Of a stretch of DNA of 64,000 nt, positions 8,720 to 17,838 are shown one piece after another (the stretch's first letter is position 1; every line of letters begins with the position of its first letter). The DNA lies in contig CATJTQ010000121.1 of NCBI GenBank assembly GCA_949743325.1, forward strand, positions 88,159-152,158, written 5' to 3'. The notes under the pieces are model-generated. The model was not told the origin of the DNA. It searched no databases and saw only the letters and a list, made by a program, of their open reading frames with translations. The translations under genes and the position numbers were made by a program. Source of the stretch: an uncultured Lachnospiraceae bacterium. GTDB lineage: Bacteria; Bacillota; Clostridia; Lachnospirales; Lachnospiraceae.

Positions 8720-10384
8720 TTATCTGGATTTATAAGAATCATATGCTTTCTGCCAAATCTCAGCATATTTATCTGCACCCAGACGGTTAGCCTGACTTAC
8801 ATAACTATCAAACTCTGTCAATGATCCACCCTGAATAAATCTTGCACGCATCTTTGTTATATAGCTCTTCATACCAGATGTGGCTGCATCAACTTCCTGC
8901 TGCTGTTCAACTGACAACTGACATGCTGCTGAAAGTTTATAGTTAGTGTCACCTTCTGCCCATACTTTACAAGCATTTACATAACCCTCATCCTGGTTCT
9001 GAAGAATAAAGCTTGAGCTCTGACCAAACTGAGGAAGCATTACAGTAAGAGAGTCAGCATAAGTGTTAATCTTCTGAATTTTAGCTCCATGGAAATCAAC
9101 CATCTCATCCATTCCTTCTTTAAGCTGTTTCTCACCGTTCTTCACTTCATAACTTTCACCTTCGATACCCCATGTCAAATATGTGGAACCGTTTTCTGAA
9201 AGCATATAGTCAATAATGTAAGCAGCAGCCTCTACAACTCCATCATCTTTCGCTTTAGAAGTAATAACTGTTGTATCACGGTCAAAAGAAGCGATATCTG
9301 AGAAACACCACTGATAGCCGTCAGCTGTCAATGGCCATGGACATGCAGCAAACTCAGCGTTAGGAGCAACTTCTCTTAACTTTGAAATATAAGAATCAGG
9401 ATCCGTTGCATCAAAATGAATAGCATCACCTTTCCAAGCACCTGAAATATTTGATGTTACTCTCTCTTCTCTGTCACCTAGAGATGTATGTTCAAACATA
9501 TTGTAAATAAGACCTTCTTTATACCATTTTGCCATCTCTGTAAGATACTCTTTGTAAGCCTCTGTTACAAAACCATATATAACTTTCTCTGTTCCATCCT
9601 CTTGTTTAACAACACAAGGATCATCATCTATACCATAAGAAGCAAGGAAGTATTTCCAACCTGAAGACGCCATACATACCGGCTCTTCATCTGCCTGACC
9701 ATTTCCATTAGGGTCATATTTCTTAAATGCAAGTAATGTATCATACCACTCATCAATTGTTGTCGGCATATCTTTACCAACTTCATCCAACCAGTCCTGT
9801 CTGATAGCAATACCATACTGAGAAGCTACCGCACGGTCATCTTCATCTTCTGTATCATACAATTTACTAACAAAAGTATAAGAACCATCATCAAGCTTCA
9901 AATCTCTTGCAATATTTGGATAATCTTTAACAATCTTAGAGAAATTAGGCATCCAGCCATCATCCATCAACTCATTTAGACGAAGTGATACTCCATCTTT
10001 GTACATAGCAGCAAGACGTCCGCTGTACTGCTCAAGGTTTTTAGCAGTAATTACATCAGGATAATTTCTTGCTGTCATCATCGGCAGGTAGACATCATAG
10101 CTTGATGCAACTTGGAAATCAATATCTACACCTGTAATTTCCTGTATTTTCTGAAGACCTTTCATCTCTGTCCAATAATCTTGATAGTATTCATCAGTTC
10201 CACCCATTACCCACCAAGATACTGTAACTTTGTCATCTTTACCAGTTTTTTCCTGATAAGTCTGCCAATTTTCATCTTTTTCTTTACTACCATTGTTGCT
10301 TTTCTTGTCATCGCCGCATCCGCCAATAAGCAATGCAGAAGCCATCGCAACTGCTAATACAGCTGACAATAATCTCTTTTTCAT
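8720..10384 (-). CDS. Sugar ABC transporter substrate-binding lipoprotein
   Basis: A 554-residue protein with a lipoprotein signal peptide: MKKRLL, a hydrophobic core, then LIGGC with the lipidated Cys at 23. The mature protein begins with a charged linker (GDDKKSNNG) and is a two-lobed extracellular solute-binding protein of the large CUT1 type. Segments such as GIAIRQDWLDEVG and TIDEWYDTLLAFKKYDPNGNG are typical. It should present oligosaccharide to the permease pair encoded just upstream. The ribosome site AAGGAGGAAAG is very strong, and a stable hairpin separates it from the permease gene, consistent with separate, higher expression of the binding protein. Ligand unknown. Confidence 0.88.
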   Translation of the reverse strand: MKKRLLSAVLAVAMASALLIGGCGDDKKSNNGSKEKDENWQTYQEKTGKDDKVTVSWWVMGGTDEYYQDYWTEMKGLQKIQEITGVDIDFQVASSYDVYLPMMTARNYPDVITAKNLEQYSGRLAAMYKDGVSLRLNELMDDGWMPNFSKIVKDYPNIARDLKLDDGSYTFVSKLYDTEDEDDRAVASQYGIAIRQDWLDEVGKDMPTTIDEWYDTLLAFKKYDPNGNGQADEEPVCMASSGWKYFLASYGIDDDPCVVKQEDGTEKVIYGFVTEAYKEYLTEMAKWYKEGLIYNMFEHTSLGDREERVTSNISGAWKGDAIHFDATDPDSYISKLREVAPNAEFAACPWPLTADGYQWCFSDIASFDRDTTVITSKAKDDGVVEAAAYIIDYMLSENGSTYLTWGIEGESYEVKNGEKQLKEGMDEMVDFHGAKIQKINTYADSLTVMLPQFGQSSSFILQNQDEGYVNACKVWAEGDTNYKLSAACQLSVEQQQEVDAATSGMKSYITKMRARFIQGGSLTEFDSYVSQANRLGADKYAEIWQKAYDSYKSR

Positions 10385-10470
10385 TTTCTTTCCTCCTTAT
10401 TTATATATTTTACAGTGTTGTGTCTGTTTTTTTATATAATTTTATTATAAAACAAATTTAACTGTTTCAT

Positions 10471-10525
10471 TCAAAAAATTATTTGCAACTGCTCAGCAAA
10501 ATATATTATTTTACTGAACAGTTAC
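10471..10525 (-). terminator. Stable intercistronic hairpin with T-run (attenuator or processing signal)
   Basis: Arms 10485-10503 and 10507-10525 form a 19-base stem with a 3-base loop. The three non-Watson-Crick positions are all G-U in the minus-strand RNA, so the mRNA stem is unbroken. It is followed by AAATAA and six T. Placed between the permease and binding-protein genes, it could stop part of the transcription or protect a processed end. Confidence 0.65.
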
Positions 10526-10547
10526 GCTAAACAGACAGCAACATCTG

Positions 10548-11564
10548 TTACATACCTGTAAGACCAGACCTCTCTACACCTTCCATAAACTGCTTCTGCA
10601 CAAACATATATGCAATAAGCAACGGCAAAATTGCTAAAAACGTAGCCGCCATACAGTTCGCCTGATTGATAACAACACTAACGCCATCAGCTACATCCTC
10701 TGCCTCGCCGGCAACCTGCGCAAGCTGCTGATACATCTCAGGAAGCTTACTTGGAAGCAGCTGCAGACCCGGACTCAAACTCAAATAAATATTCGGCTCA
10801 AAGTAATCATTCCAATGCCATACTATTGACAGAACTACTGCAACAAGTACAGAAGAACGGGACATAGGAAGCATAATTTTAAGGAATGTCTTAATTGGTC
10901 CGCATCCGTCGATTCTGGCTGCTTCTTCCATCTCCCAAGGCAGACTCATAAAGAACTGACGGAACAAGAATACATAGAAACCGCCTCTTAAACCAAAACC
11001 AAAGAAACAAGGTACTAAAAGCGGAAGCCATGAGTTAAGCCAATGCCAGTTAGAAAATGTAATATAAAGCGGAATTACCAATACCTGTACTGGTACTAAC
11101 ATGGAAAGGATAACTCCCATAAAGAGAATACCTTTACCTCTAAAATTATATCTTGCAAAACCATAGCCTACAAATGAACATATAAATGTGTGTCCAATTG
11201 TTGCAATAAACGCCTCAAGAACTGAATTCTTTAAGAATTTTAAATAGTGCAGCTCATTAAACGCGGTTTTAAAGTTTGTAAAATAGAGCTGCGTAGGAAT
11301 CCATTTTACTGTTGAGTTAATCAAATCTGAATCTGTCTTAAATGCATCCGAAATCATCGTAAGGAAAGGATAGATAAATACGAATGCCAAATCAAATAAT
11401 ACAAGATATAAAATTATACCAATAATAACTTTTTTAGCAAGCTTTTTACCTGTATTATTCTGTAAATAAATTTGTATAGATTTAATTGGACTGACTTTAG
11501 GCTGACTAGCCTTTTTAGCTTTTTTTGCAGCCTTTGCAGCCACCTTATCTGCTGATTTAGCCAT
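10548..11564 (-). CDS. Sugar ABC transporter permease (MalG/LplC type)
   Basis: A 338-residue inner-membrane protein with a lysine/alanine-rich N-terminal tail of about 35 residues and about six membrane segments. The permease EAA loop reads EAARIDGCGPIKTF. Its C-terminus (EGVERSGLTGM) is typical of CUT1 permeases. It pairs with the next upstream permease (6-base gap) and with the lipoprotein encoded after it. No ATPase gene is present; CUT1 systems in Firmicutes often share one MsmX-type ATPase encoded elsewhere. Confidence 0.9.
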   Translation of the reverse strand: MAKSADKVAAKAAKKAKKASQPKVSPIKSIQIYLQNNTGKKLAKKVIIGIILYLVLFDLAFVFIYPFLTMISDAFKTDSDLINSTVKWIPTQLYFTNFKTAFNELHYLKFLKNSVLEAFIATIGHTFICSFVGYGFARYNFRGKGILFMGVILSMLVPVQVLVIPLYITFSNWHWLNSWLPLLVPCFFGFGLRGGFYVFLFRQFFMSLPWEMEEAARIDGCGPIKTFLKIMLPMSRSSVLVAVVLSIVWHWNDYFEPNIYLSLSPGLQLLPSKLPEMYQQLAQVAGEAEDVADGVSVVINQANCMAATFLAILPLLIAYMFVQKQFMEGVERSGLTGM

Positions 11565-11570
11565 TCTCTA

Positions 11571-12458
11571 TCACCTCTCTCCAATATTAAATGTAAGTTT
11601 TCTCATAACCAAAAGAACAATACCGCATACAACTAAAGTAAATGCAAAGTACATCCATGCCATTGCAGCACCTATATCAAGCTGTGCGTTATCAAGAATA
11701 GCATGGTTAATATTTGAAATAATTGCATTACTTGAGTCCGTAAACTGGTCAATCATTGAATATACAAAGTTCAGCAAAATGATTGGAGATACGATTGGTA
11801 ATGTAATTTTCCAGAAGTTCTCCCACTCAGTAGCTCCGTCACATCGAGCTGCCTCATAAAGTGATGCTCCAATACCCTGCAAACCTGCAAGGAACAAAAT
11901 AATCTGTACACCTGATTTCCAAAGAACAACTGTAATTGTACTTAAGAAAGTCTGTACATATCCTGCAAAAGTTGCTCCAACAGCCTTTAACAGAACACCT
12001 GTAACAATACCATCCACAGAATTTGTTACAACATCTCCGGCTCCTGTACCGAGAAGCTGCTGCATGATATAACCTGTACCTAAGAGAACAGGAAGGAAAA
12101 ATACTGTTCTAAAAAATCCTCGGCCTTTAATATCTCTATTGATTAACATTGCAATAATCAATGAAAATACAAGTATTATAGGTGTATTAAGACATGTCGA
12201 TTTTACAGAGCTTAAGAAATTAGCAATATAGTTAGTATCTGTAAAAATCAAGTATTCATAATTTTCCAGACCATTAAATGACATCTTAAGTCCGGCAACA
12301 TTTTCCAAATCACTAAAGCTCAGACGCAATGAGACAAGAATCGGATATACAAAGAAAAGCAGCGCACCGATAATCCATGGGGAAATGAACATTAATCCCT
12401 CCAGCGTTTTACGCTGTCTCATGGTCATTCCTTTCTTTTTTGTTTTATTATTTCCCAT
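11571..12458 (-). CDS. Sugar ABC transporter permease (MalF/LplB type)
   Basis: A 295-residue protein with about six membrane segments, an N-terminal basic start (GNNKTKKKGMTMRQRKTLEG), a MalF-like FISPWIIGALLFFVYPI first helix, and an EAA loop reading EAARCDGATEWENF. It forms the other half of the translocation channel with the permease encoded 6 bases downstream. The DUF5696 lipoprotein gene ends 14 bases upstream, so the four genes are one transcript. Confidence 0.9.
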   Translation of the reverse strand: MGNNKTKKKGMTMRQRKTLEGLMFISPWIIGALLFFVYPILVSLRLSFSDLENVAGLKMSFNGLENYEYLIFTDTNYIANFLSSVKSTCLNTPIILVFSLIIAMLINRDIKGRGFFRTVFFLPVLLGTGYIMQQLLGTGAGDVVTNSVDGIVTGVLLKAVGATFAGYVQTFLSTITVVLWKSGVQIILFLAGLQGIGASLYEAARCDGATEWENFWKITLPIVSPIILLNFVYSMIDQFTDSSNAIISNINHAILDNAQLDIGAAMAWMYFAFTLVVCGIVLLVMRKLTFNIGER

Positions 12459-12472
12459 AGCATAATCCTCTC

Positions 12473-14776
12473 TTATTCATCAATTACAATAAATGACTGT
12501 GCATCTACAATATCGCCAGCTTCTGTCTTATACTCCTTATCAGTATAGTTGACAAATACTGCCTTGCCATTGTCATAAGTTACTTTGTAAACATCATCAG
12601 CTACTTCATCATGACCAACGATATATGCGTCCCATACATCAACAAGCTGATCATTAAAAGTATCATATACGCTTACAACTTCATCCATCCAAGTTTTGAA
12701 CTCGGAAGAAAATAACTTATTGTAATCAGTATACATTAACTTGTCAGAACTGTCATTTGTCAACTCAAAGTAAGGCATATAACCATATTCAGCCCATTTA
12801 AGTTTTTCCTTTGTAAGGTCACTTGAAAGGTTAGCTGGCTCACCTGTAAATTCTACTAATCCATGCAATGCAATTTGATATACAGGAACGCTCTTTGTTG
12901 TCATACGATAACCAGAATCTTCATATGGAATATCAGTAAGCTTATCAGCACTGTTAAGTACATATTGATTACCGCCCTGAACAATAGTTGTTCCATATTT
13001 CTCATCATTCTCAGCCAGCATATCCTGCCATATTTTCTTACCTTGAGTAAGAGTTAATGTATTATTTGAATTATAATTGTATAACAAATATTGTCCTATA
13101 CTGTAGAAACTGTAACCGTCAATATTATCTGCATTATTTTTACTTGAGTCCTTAAGCATTTTTTTAAAGATTCCATAAGAAGAGTTAGGCGATAAAAGGA
13201 ATTTATTATTATGTCCAAATACCATATAGTTACCAAGAGTAATAGTATCTGTATTCATATTAAATCCATCGGCATCCTCATTTGCTTCTAATAGATTTGT
13301 CTCCAAAGCAATTTTAATCTCTTTGTTATCTTTGTATTTATCTGTAAGCTTTTTAAGACCTTTCTTTCCTCCGACATTTGAATTCACAGGAAATTGAACA
13401 GGATCAGTATCGTACCCGTTCTTTGTCCAGCCTTTAAGCTGTGCCTCAACGCTATCTACTCCGTTTTCAACTAACTTATCGATCATCTCTCCAACTTGAT
13501 CAAATGTTGTAACTGTCCGGAACTTATCAAGAATAAGTCCATCTTCTTTAATTCCCATAAAGAAGTCAATTGATACAGGAATATTCTTAGATGAATTCTC
13601 TGACTTCTTAATTCCTAATTTATCTGTCAGATAATTGCGGTAACATACAGCCATATCATCATAACCAATATCCTCGCCAGCCTCAAAAAGATGATAACTG
13701 ACTTTCCTCTGAATATTTACAAAATCATTATCAAAAGTTAATACCGTTTTATCTGAGCCGGCCTTAGCATATCTCTGATCATTAAATGATTTTCTGTATT
13801 CAAATGTTGAACTTAAGTGATTAAACGGATCTTTATCAGTCTGAGGGGTAACTGTGATTGTTGATGTCTCTTCACCTTCCTCAACAATTGCTGTATAACT
13901 TCTGTCCTTAACTCTGGCGCCGTATACAGGCATAAATACCTCTGCATCTTCCTCATCCCATGTCCAAAGCATACTTTTATAATTTTCCAAATTTCCGTAC
14001 ACTGTATAAGATACAGGCTGTTCTCCATTATGAGAAGTATCTTTAAACTCCATTATTGCGCCGCTTCCGTCAGGATATAAGAAAAAACCATCTTCACTGT
14101 TGGCACCCGATTCGAAGAAAGGAAGCACAGTAACTTTAGTAACTGCATAGTCACCTTCTTCTTTTATACAATCAACAGGCAACGTAACATCAAATCCATC
14201 CTCCGACAATGTATAATCAGCATACACAGTAATATTAATGTCTTTGTTATTTCCCTGAGAAGCGATTGGATACTCAGCTCTGAAGCCAACAACTTTATTA
14301 TCCTTTTTAATCTCATAAGTCTTAATACCGGACTTATCAAATTTAAAATCAGTTATGTATGCTGAAACAGTAGCCGCATTATCTTTTGCCTTATTATAGT
14401 AAGTAACCTGCAATGGTGATCTATATCTTTGAAGTGACTTAGGATTAATATCATCTGATACACTTCCATGATCTTCAGGAACTAATGCTGAATTAAAAAT
14501 CTCACCAGTAGATTTTTGTTTTACAATAAATGAGACAGAATCTTCGTCCAAATACATCTCATAATCGCTGTTTTCAGCAACTTTCGCATATTTTACACCT
14601 GTATCATCAAGTGTAACATCAAACTTAAATGTTTTTTCTGACACCGCCGCTTCATCTTTTGATGTAAGCTCTTCCACTTTCGGAATCTCTGTAGCTGTAA
14701 AGGAGCTTCCACATCCACTAATACTTGCAGCACAAAGTGCAAGTATTGATGTCATGAGTAATAATCTCTTTTTCAT
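12473..14776 (-). CDS. DUF5696-like lipoprotein
   Basis: A 767-residue protein with a lipoprotein signal (MKKRLLLMTSILALCAASISGC, Cys 22), so anchored outside the membrane. The first 300 residues are beta-rich and contain FFLYPDGSGAIMEF; the C-terminal half has a likely TIM-barrel-like region (DSVEAQLKGWTKNGYD, then KIALETNLLEANED). This matches the long lipoproteins called DUF5696, which recur beside CUT1 permeases and Yip1/NHL genes in Bacilli and Clostridia. Activity unknown; the barrel-like half could be a surface glycoside hydrolase or a binding domain. Adjacent genes are 15 or fewer bases away on both sides. Confidence 0.75.
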   Translation of the reverse strand: MKKRLLLMTSILALCAASISGCGSSFTATEIPKVEELTSKDEAAVSEKTFKFDVTLDDTGVKYAKVAENSDYEMYLDEDSVSFIVKQKSTGEIFNSALVPEDHGSVSDDINPKSLQRYRSPLQVTYYNKAKDNAATVSAYITDFKFDKSGIKTYEIKKDNKVVGFRAEYPIASQGNNKDINITVYADYTLSEDGFDVTLPVDCIKEEGDYAVTKVTVLPFFESGANSEDGFFLYPDGSGAIMEFKDTSHNGEQPVSYTVYGNLENYKSMLWTWDEEDAEVFMPVYGARVKDRSYTAIVEEGEETSTITVTPQTDKDPFNHLSSTFEYRKSFNDQRYAKAGSDKTVLTFDNDFVNIQRKVSYHLFEAGEDIGYDDMAVCYRNYLTDKLGIKKSENSSKNIPVSIDFFMGIKEDGLILDKFRTVTTFDQVGEMIDKLVENGVDSVEAQLKGWTKNGYDTDPVQFPVNSNVGGKKGLKKLTDKYKDNKEIKIALETNLLEANEDADGFNMNTDTITLGNYMVFGHNNKFLLSPNSSYGIFKKMLKDSSKNNADNIDGYSFYSIGQYLLYNYNSNNTLTLTQGKKIWQDMLAENDEKYGTTIVQGGNQYVLNSADKLTDIPYEDSGYRMTTKSVPVYQIALHGLVEFTGEPANLSSDLTKEKLKWAEYGYMPYFELTNDSSDKLMYTDYNKLFSSEFKTWMDEVVSVYDTFNDQLVDVWDAYIVGHDEVADDVYKVTYDNGKAVFVNYTDKEYKTEAGDIVDAQSFIVIDE

Positions 14777-14791
14777 CTTAGTCTCCTCCCT

Positions 14792-15418
14792 TTAATAATT
14801 TATCCTGAAATTGATTTCTGTAAATATTTCAGAGACGAAACTTACAAATCTCATACTAAGAGCAAATACTAAGGAAACAGCTGCCCAGAATAATACCATA
14901 GTAGCTAATGAAAGAACGATAATTCCAATAGTTTTTGGAATGGTATAATTATTCATTTCCTTTAAATTGATGAACAACAGTAATAATACAAATAACAATG
15001 CAAAATTGTTAAATACATTATACATTCCAACTTGCCCTGAGTCCATAACTCTTGTTGCGATTGTAAGAGGTATATTGATAATAATATAAGGCAAAAGCGA
15101 ATAACTGCATGCTGTCAGACATTCTCTAAACTGTACTTCACCGCCGAGAATTGTTGTCATAGCATAAGAGGCAATTACCCATGAGACAATTGGCACAATC
15201 ATAACTGCACACTCAAGAAACAGATTCGCATTCTTACTGTCCACTGTAGCTAATGGATAATGTGTCACAAAAATTGAAAACAATTTTGTGAATATCATCA
15301 ACAGCAGAAAAACAAGAATTGGCCAGTAATTATATTTTCTATCTCTTTTTGATTTCATATAGCGAAATGCAACTAACGGATGAAAAAATGTAACCGCTGC
15401 TAATTTTAACGACTTCAT
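14792..15418 (-). CDS. Yip1-like membrane protein
   Basis: A 208-residue protein with about five membrane segments. After a short basic N-terminus (FFHPLVAFRYMKSKRDRKYNYWP) come hydrophobic helices with the Yip1-domain look (GGEVQFRECLTACSYSLLPYIIINIPL). Its ATG directly follows the TAA of the NHL gene (TAAATG), which implies translational coupling. Yip1-like proteins recur beside DUF5696 and NHL genes next to sugar importers. Their role is not established; a part in assembly or gating of the transporter is inference. Confidence 0.72.
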   Translation of the reverse strand: MKSLKLAAVTFFHPLVAFRYMKSKRDRKYNYWPILVFLLLMIFTKLFSIFVTHYPLATVDSKNANLFLECAVMIVPIVSWVIASYAMTTILGGEVQFRECLTACSYSLLPYIIINIPLTIATRVMDSGQVGMYNVFNNFALLFVLLLLFINLKEMNNYTIPKTIGIIVLSLATMVLFWAAVSLVFALSMRFVSFVSEIFTEINFRINY

Positions 15419-16867
15419 TTACATATCTCCTTTCATTTCGATATCGAACGCCCATTTATCTGCACGTTTCTTAATAGCTGTAAATGTCTTAATAAACACT
15501 ACTAAAATAGCAACAATTACAACTATAATCCAGAAGAAGTAATGTCTAAACACCTCATGTCTTGCTTCACTGAACGCCTCAGAATAACCACTGGAATCCT
15601 CAGCCATCTTATAGCTTGCCATTGAGTCAGAGTATTTCCCCTGTTTAAATTGAATCTTACCTATACTCTTATGTGCCACAAAATAACTGGAGTCAATTTT
15701 CAAAATATCTTCCCACATATTCTGCGCTTTTGTATACTCACCGTCTAACTGTAAGTTGATAGCCTCATGCACAAGAGTAATAAAATTAGTCTCTGAGAAT
15801 ACCTGTATACATGCGGCTGTCTCAGAATAATCAAGTACATATAATCTATTTTTACTGTCTACTGCAATACTGCACGGTGATTTGAATGTACCTTTCTTAT
15901 CACCTAAACCGCCAAAAGTTGTAAGCAAGTTACCTTCTTTATCATACTGATAAATCAAACCTGTATTCTGGTCTACTACACTTACAATACCCTTTTTATC
16001 AACAGTAATATCTTTAAATGTAGGTTCTTTAGGAAGTATGGCTCCATCAGTATAATAGCCCATATATCCATAGCCCTTCTCAGGATATGTGTTAGTACCT
16101 ACAGAATTAAGACGACGGATCTGTCCGCTTGTTCCCTCTGAAAGAACACCATAAAGGTTACCATCCGAAGCCAATGTCAGGTTATTATATGATGTAGGTC
16201 TAAGTGCCTCTGTTGCTTTTCTCTGTTTAGCAGAACCAAATGTTCTAATAATAAAACGTGTAAAAGAAAAATCTACATTTTTAGCACCCATATAACCCTG
16301 GAAAATATTACTCTGATCAATCTTCATTACATAAGCGCCCTTCAATGCAAATATGTAACCCATATCATTGACTACAACCTTCTCAATATCAAAAGTTTTA
16401 CCTTTTGAGTCGGTAATTCCAGACGGTTTCTTATACTCAATATAATCCTTAGCATCTTTAGTTACAACTGCAAGTCTCTGATTTTTTGTATCCGCAATCC
16501 ATATATTAAGATCTGCATCTACAAATACACCTCTTGGAGAACTTAATTTCGTACCAAAAGCTTCAGTAATCTCCAACAAAACTTTACCTGTATAATCAAG
16601 CTTTAGCACTCTGTTATTACCTGTATCGGCAACATAAATATTATCTTCTTTGTCTATGAACAAATCCTCTGCATTTTTAAAGGCCAAATCTGTTCCATCA
16701 AGATTTTTAATAACATTAGAAACTGTATATGTCTCCGGAATTGGCAGCATATTACTATCCGAATCAATTACGAAATGTTTAGTATCTGCCATAGCAGGAA
16801 CGCAGGAAATTGAACATACAAGCACGCTTAATGCGACTGTCAGACATCTTTTTATTGATTTTCTCAT
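15419..16867 (-). CDS. Secreted NHL-propeller/TPR protein with C-terminal membrane anchor
   Basis: A 482-residue protein with a Sec signal peptide (core ALSVLVCSISCVPAMA), then NHL-type repeats at about 50-370 (for example DLFIDKEDNIYVADTGNNRV and GVFVDADLNIWIADTKNQRL). TPR-like repeats follow at about 385-430 (NMWEDILKIDSSYFVAHKSIG) and one membrane helix at about 445-464 (YFFWIIVVIVAILVVFI). The bulk is outside the cell and a short basic tail inside. It probably serves as a surface scaffold or sensor for the transporter operon. A good AAGGAGGG ribosome site precedes it, and Yip1 follows with no gap. Confidence 0.78.
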   Translation of the reverse strand: MRKSIKRCLTVALSVLVCSISCVPAMADTKHFVIDSDSNMLPIPETYTVSNVIKNLDGTDLAFKNAEDLFIDKEDNIYVADTGNNRVLKLDYTGKVLLEITEAFGTKLSSPRGVFVDADLNIWIADTKNQRLAVVTKDAKDYIEYKKPSGITDSKGKTFDIEKVVVNDMGYIFALKGAYVMKIDQSNIFQGYMGAKNVDFSFTRFIIRTFGSAKQRKATEALRPTSYNNLTLASDGNLYGVLSEGTSGQIRRLNSVGTNTYPEKGYGYMGYYTDGAILPKEPTFKDITVDKKGIVSVVDQNTGLIYQYDKEGNLLTTFGGLGDKKGTFKSPCSIAVDSKNRLYVLDYSETAACIQVFSETNFITLVHEAINLQLDGEYTKAQNMWEDILKIDSSYFVAHKSIGKIQFKQGKYSDSMASYKMAEDSSGYSEAFSEARHEVFRHYFFWIIVVIVAILVVFIKTFTAIKKRADKWAFDIEMKGDM

Positions 16868-16882
16868 TTCGTTCGTCCCTCC

Positions 16883-17824
16883 TTAACTCTTAATACCAGA
16901 GTAGGTCATAGTCTGCATAACTCGACCTCTCATTATAGTATACACGATAATTGTCGGTGCTGTTGTGAGAAGTGTAGCAGCACCCGTCGTACCAGAACGG
17001 GAAACTACACCGGCACCACCAGCCATTGTCTGCAGGGCAAGCGGCAATGTCTTCATGGCATCACTTGTTATGTATACAAGCGGTGAAAATGAATCATTCC
17101 AGTTAGATACGAATGAGAACACGGCCAAAGTACTCCAAGCCGGTTTCAAAAGCGGCATTGCTATTGTCCAGAATACACGAAGCTCTTTAGCGCCATCAAT
17201 TCGGGCCGCCTCCAGCAGTGAATCCGGCAGCTGCTCACAGAACTGCTTTACAAGGAAGAAGTTATAAGCAGTAGCAATACTCGGAACAATCAATGCAGCA
17301 TATGAGTTAATTAATCCCAAACCTGATACTACCATGTAGTTTGGTATCTTTGTTACGTGTGATGAGAAACCAAGAGCAGCAACGACAATATTAAAGATAA
17401 CTGCCGCACCGATCGGTTTATGCTTAACCATACCATAAGCACCCATACTACAGATAAATACACTTAAAAACACTGTAACAATTGTTACCCATAAACTGTT
17501 AAATATATATCTGGTAAACGGAACTTCTGAAGAACTCAATGATGTAAACAAGTCCTTAAAATTTCCAAGTGTTGGATGATGCACGATAATATATGGCGGA
17601 TAGTGGAATAAATCCTCCAATGACATGAAAGCACGACATACCATCGCAATCATCGGAAACGCTGTAAAACATAATAACGCTCCAACCAGGACATAGAGAA
17701 GAATCTTGCCCGGTTTTAATTTTTTCCTAAGCCGACGAGCGGTATTTTTCCGGACTGCTGCCGCTGCAATTTCAGCAGCCTGAGCTCCGGCATCCTTGCT
17801 CGCACTATTCTTTTCTTTACTCAT
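16883..17824 (-). CDS. Sugar ABC transporter permease (MalG type), system 2
   Basis: A 313-residue protein with a charged N-terminal tail, about six membrane segments and the EAA loop EAARIDGAKELRVFW. It pairs with the permease encoded 14 bases upstream and the CBM-bearing binding protein before that. The NHL gene starts 15 bases downstream. The cytoplasmic start (KEKNSASKDAGAQAAEIAAA) is longer than usual, as in the other MalG-type permease of this locus. Confidence 0.9.
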   Translation of the reverse strand: MSKEKNSASKDAGAQAAEIAAAAVRKNTARRLRKKLKPGKILLYVLVGALLCFTAFPMIAMVCRAFMSLEDLFHYPPYIIVHHPTLGNFKDLFTSLSSSEVPFTRYIFNSLWVTIVTVFLSVFICSMGAYGMVKHKPIGAAVIFNIVVAALGFSSHVTKIPNYMVVSGLGLINSYAALIVPSIATAYNFFLVKQFCEQLPDSLLEAARIDGAKELRVFWTIAMPLLKPAWSTLAVFSFVSNWNDSFSPLVYITSDAMKTLPLALQTMAGGAGVVSRSGTTGAATLLTTAPTIIVYTIMRGRVMQTMTYSGIKS

Positions 17825-17838
17825 ATTTTGTTATCCTC

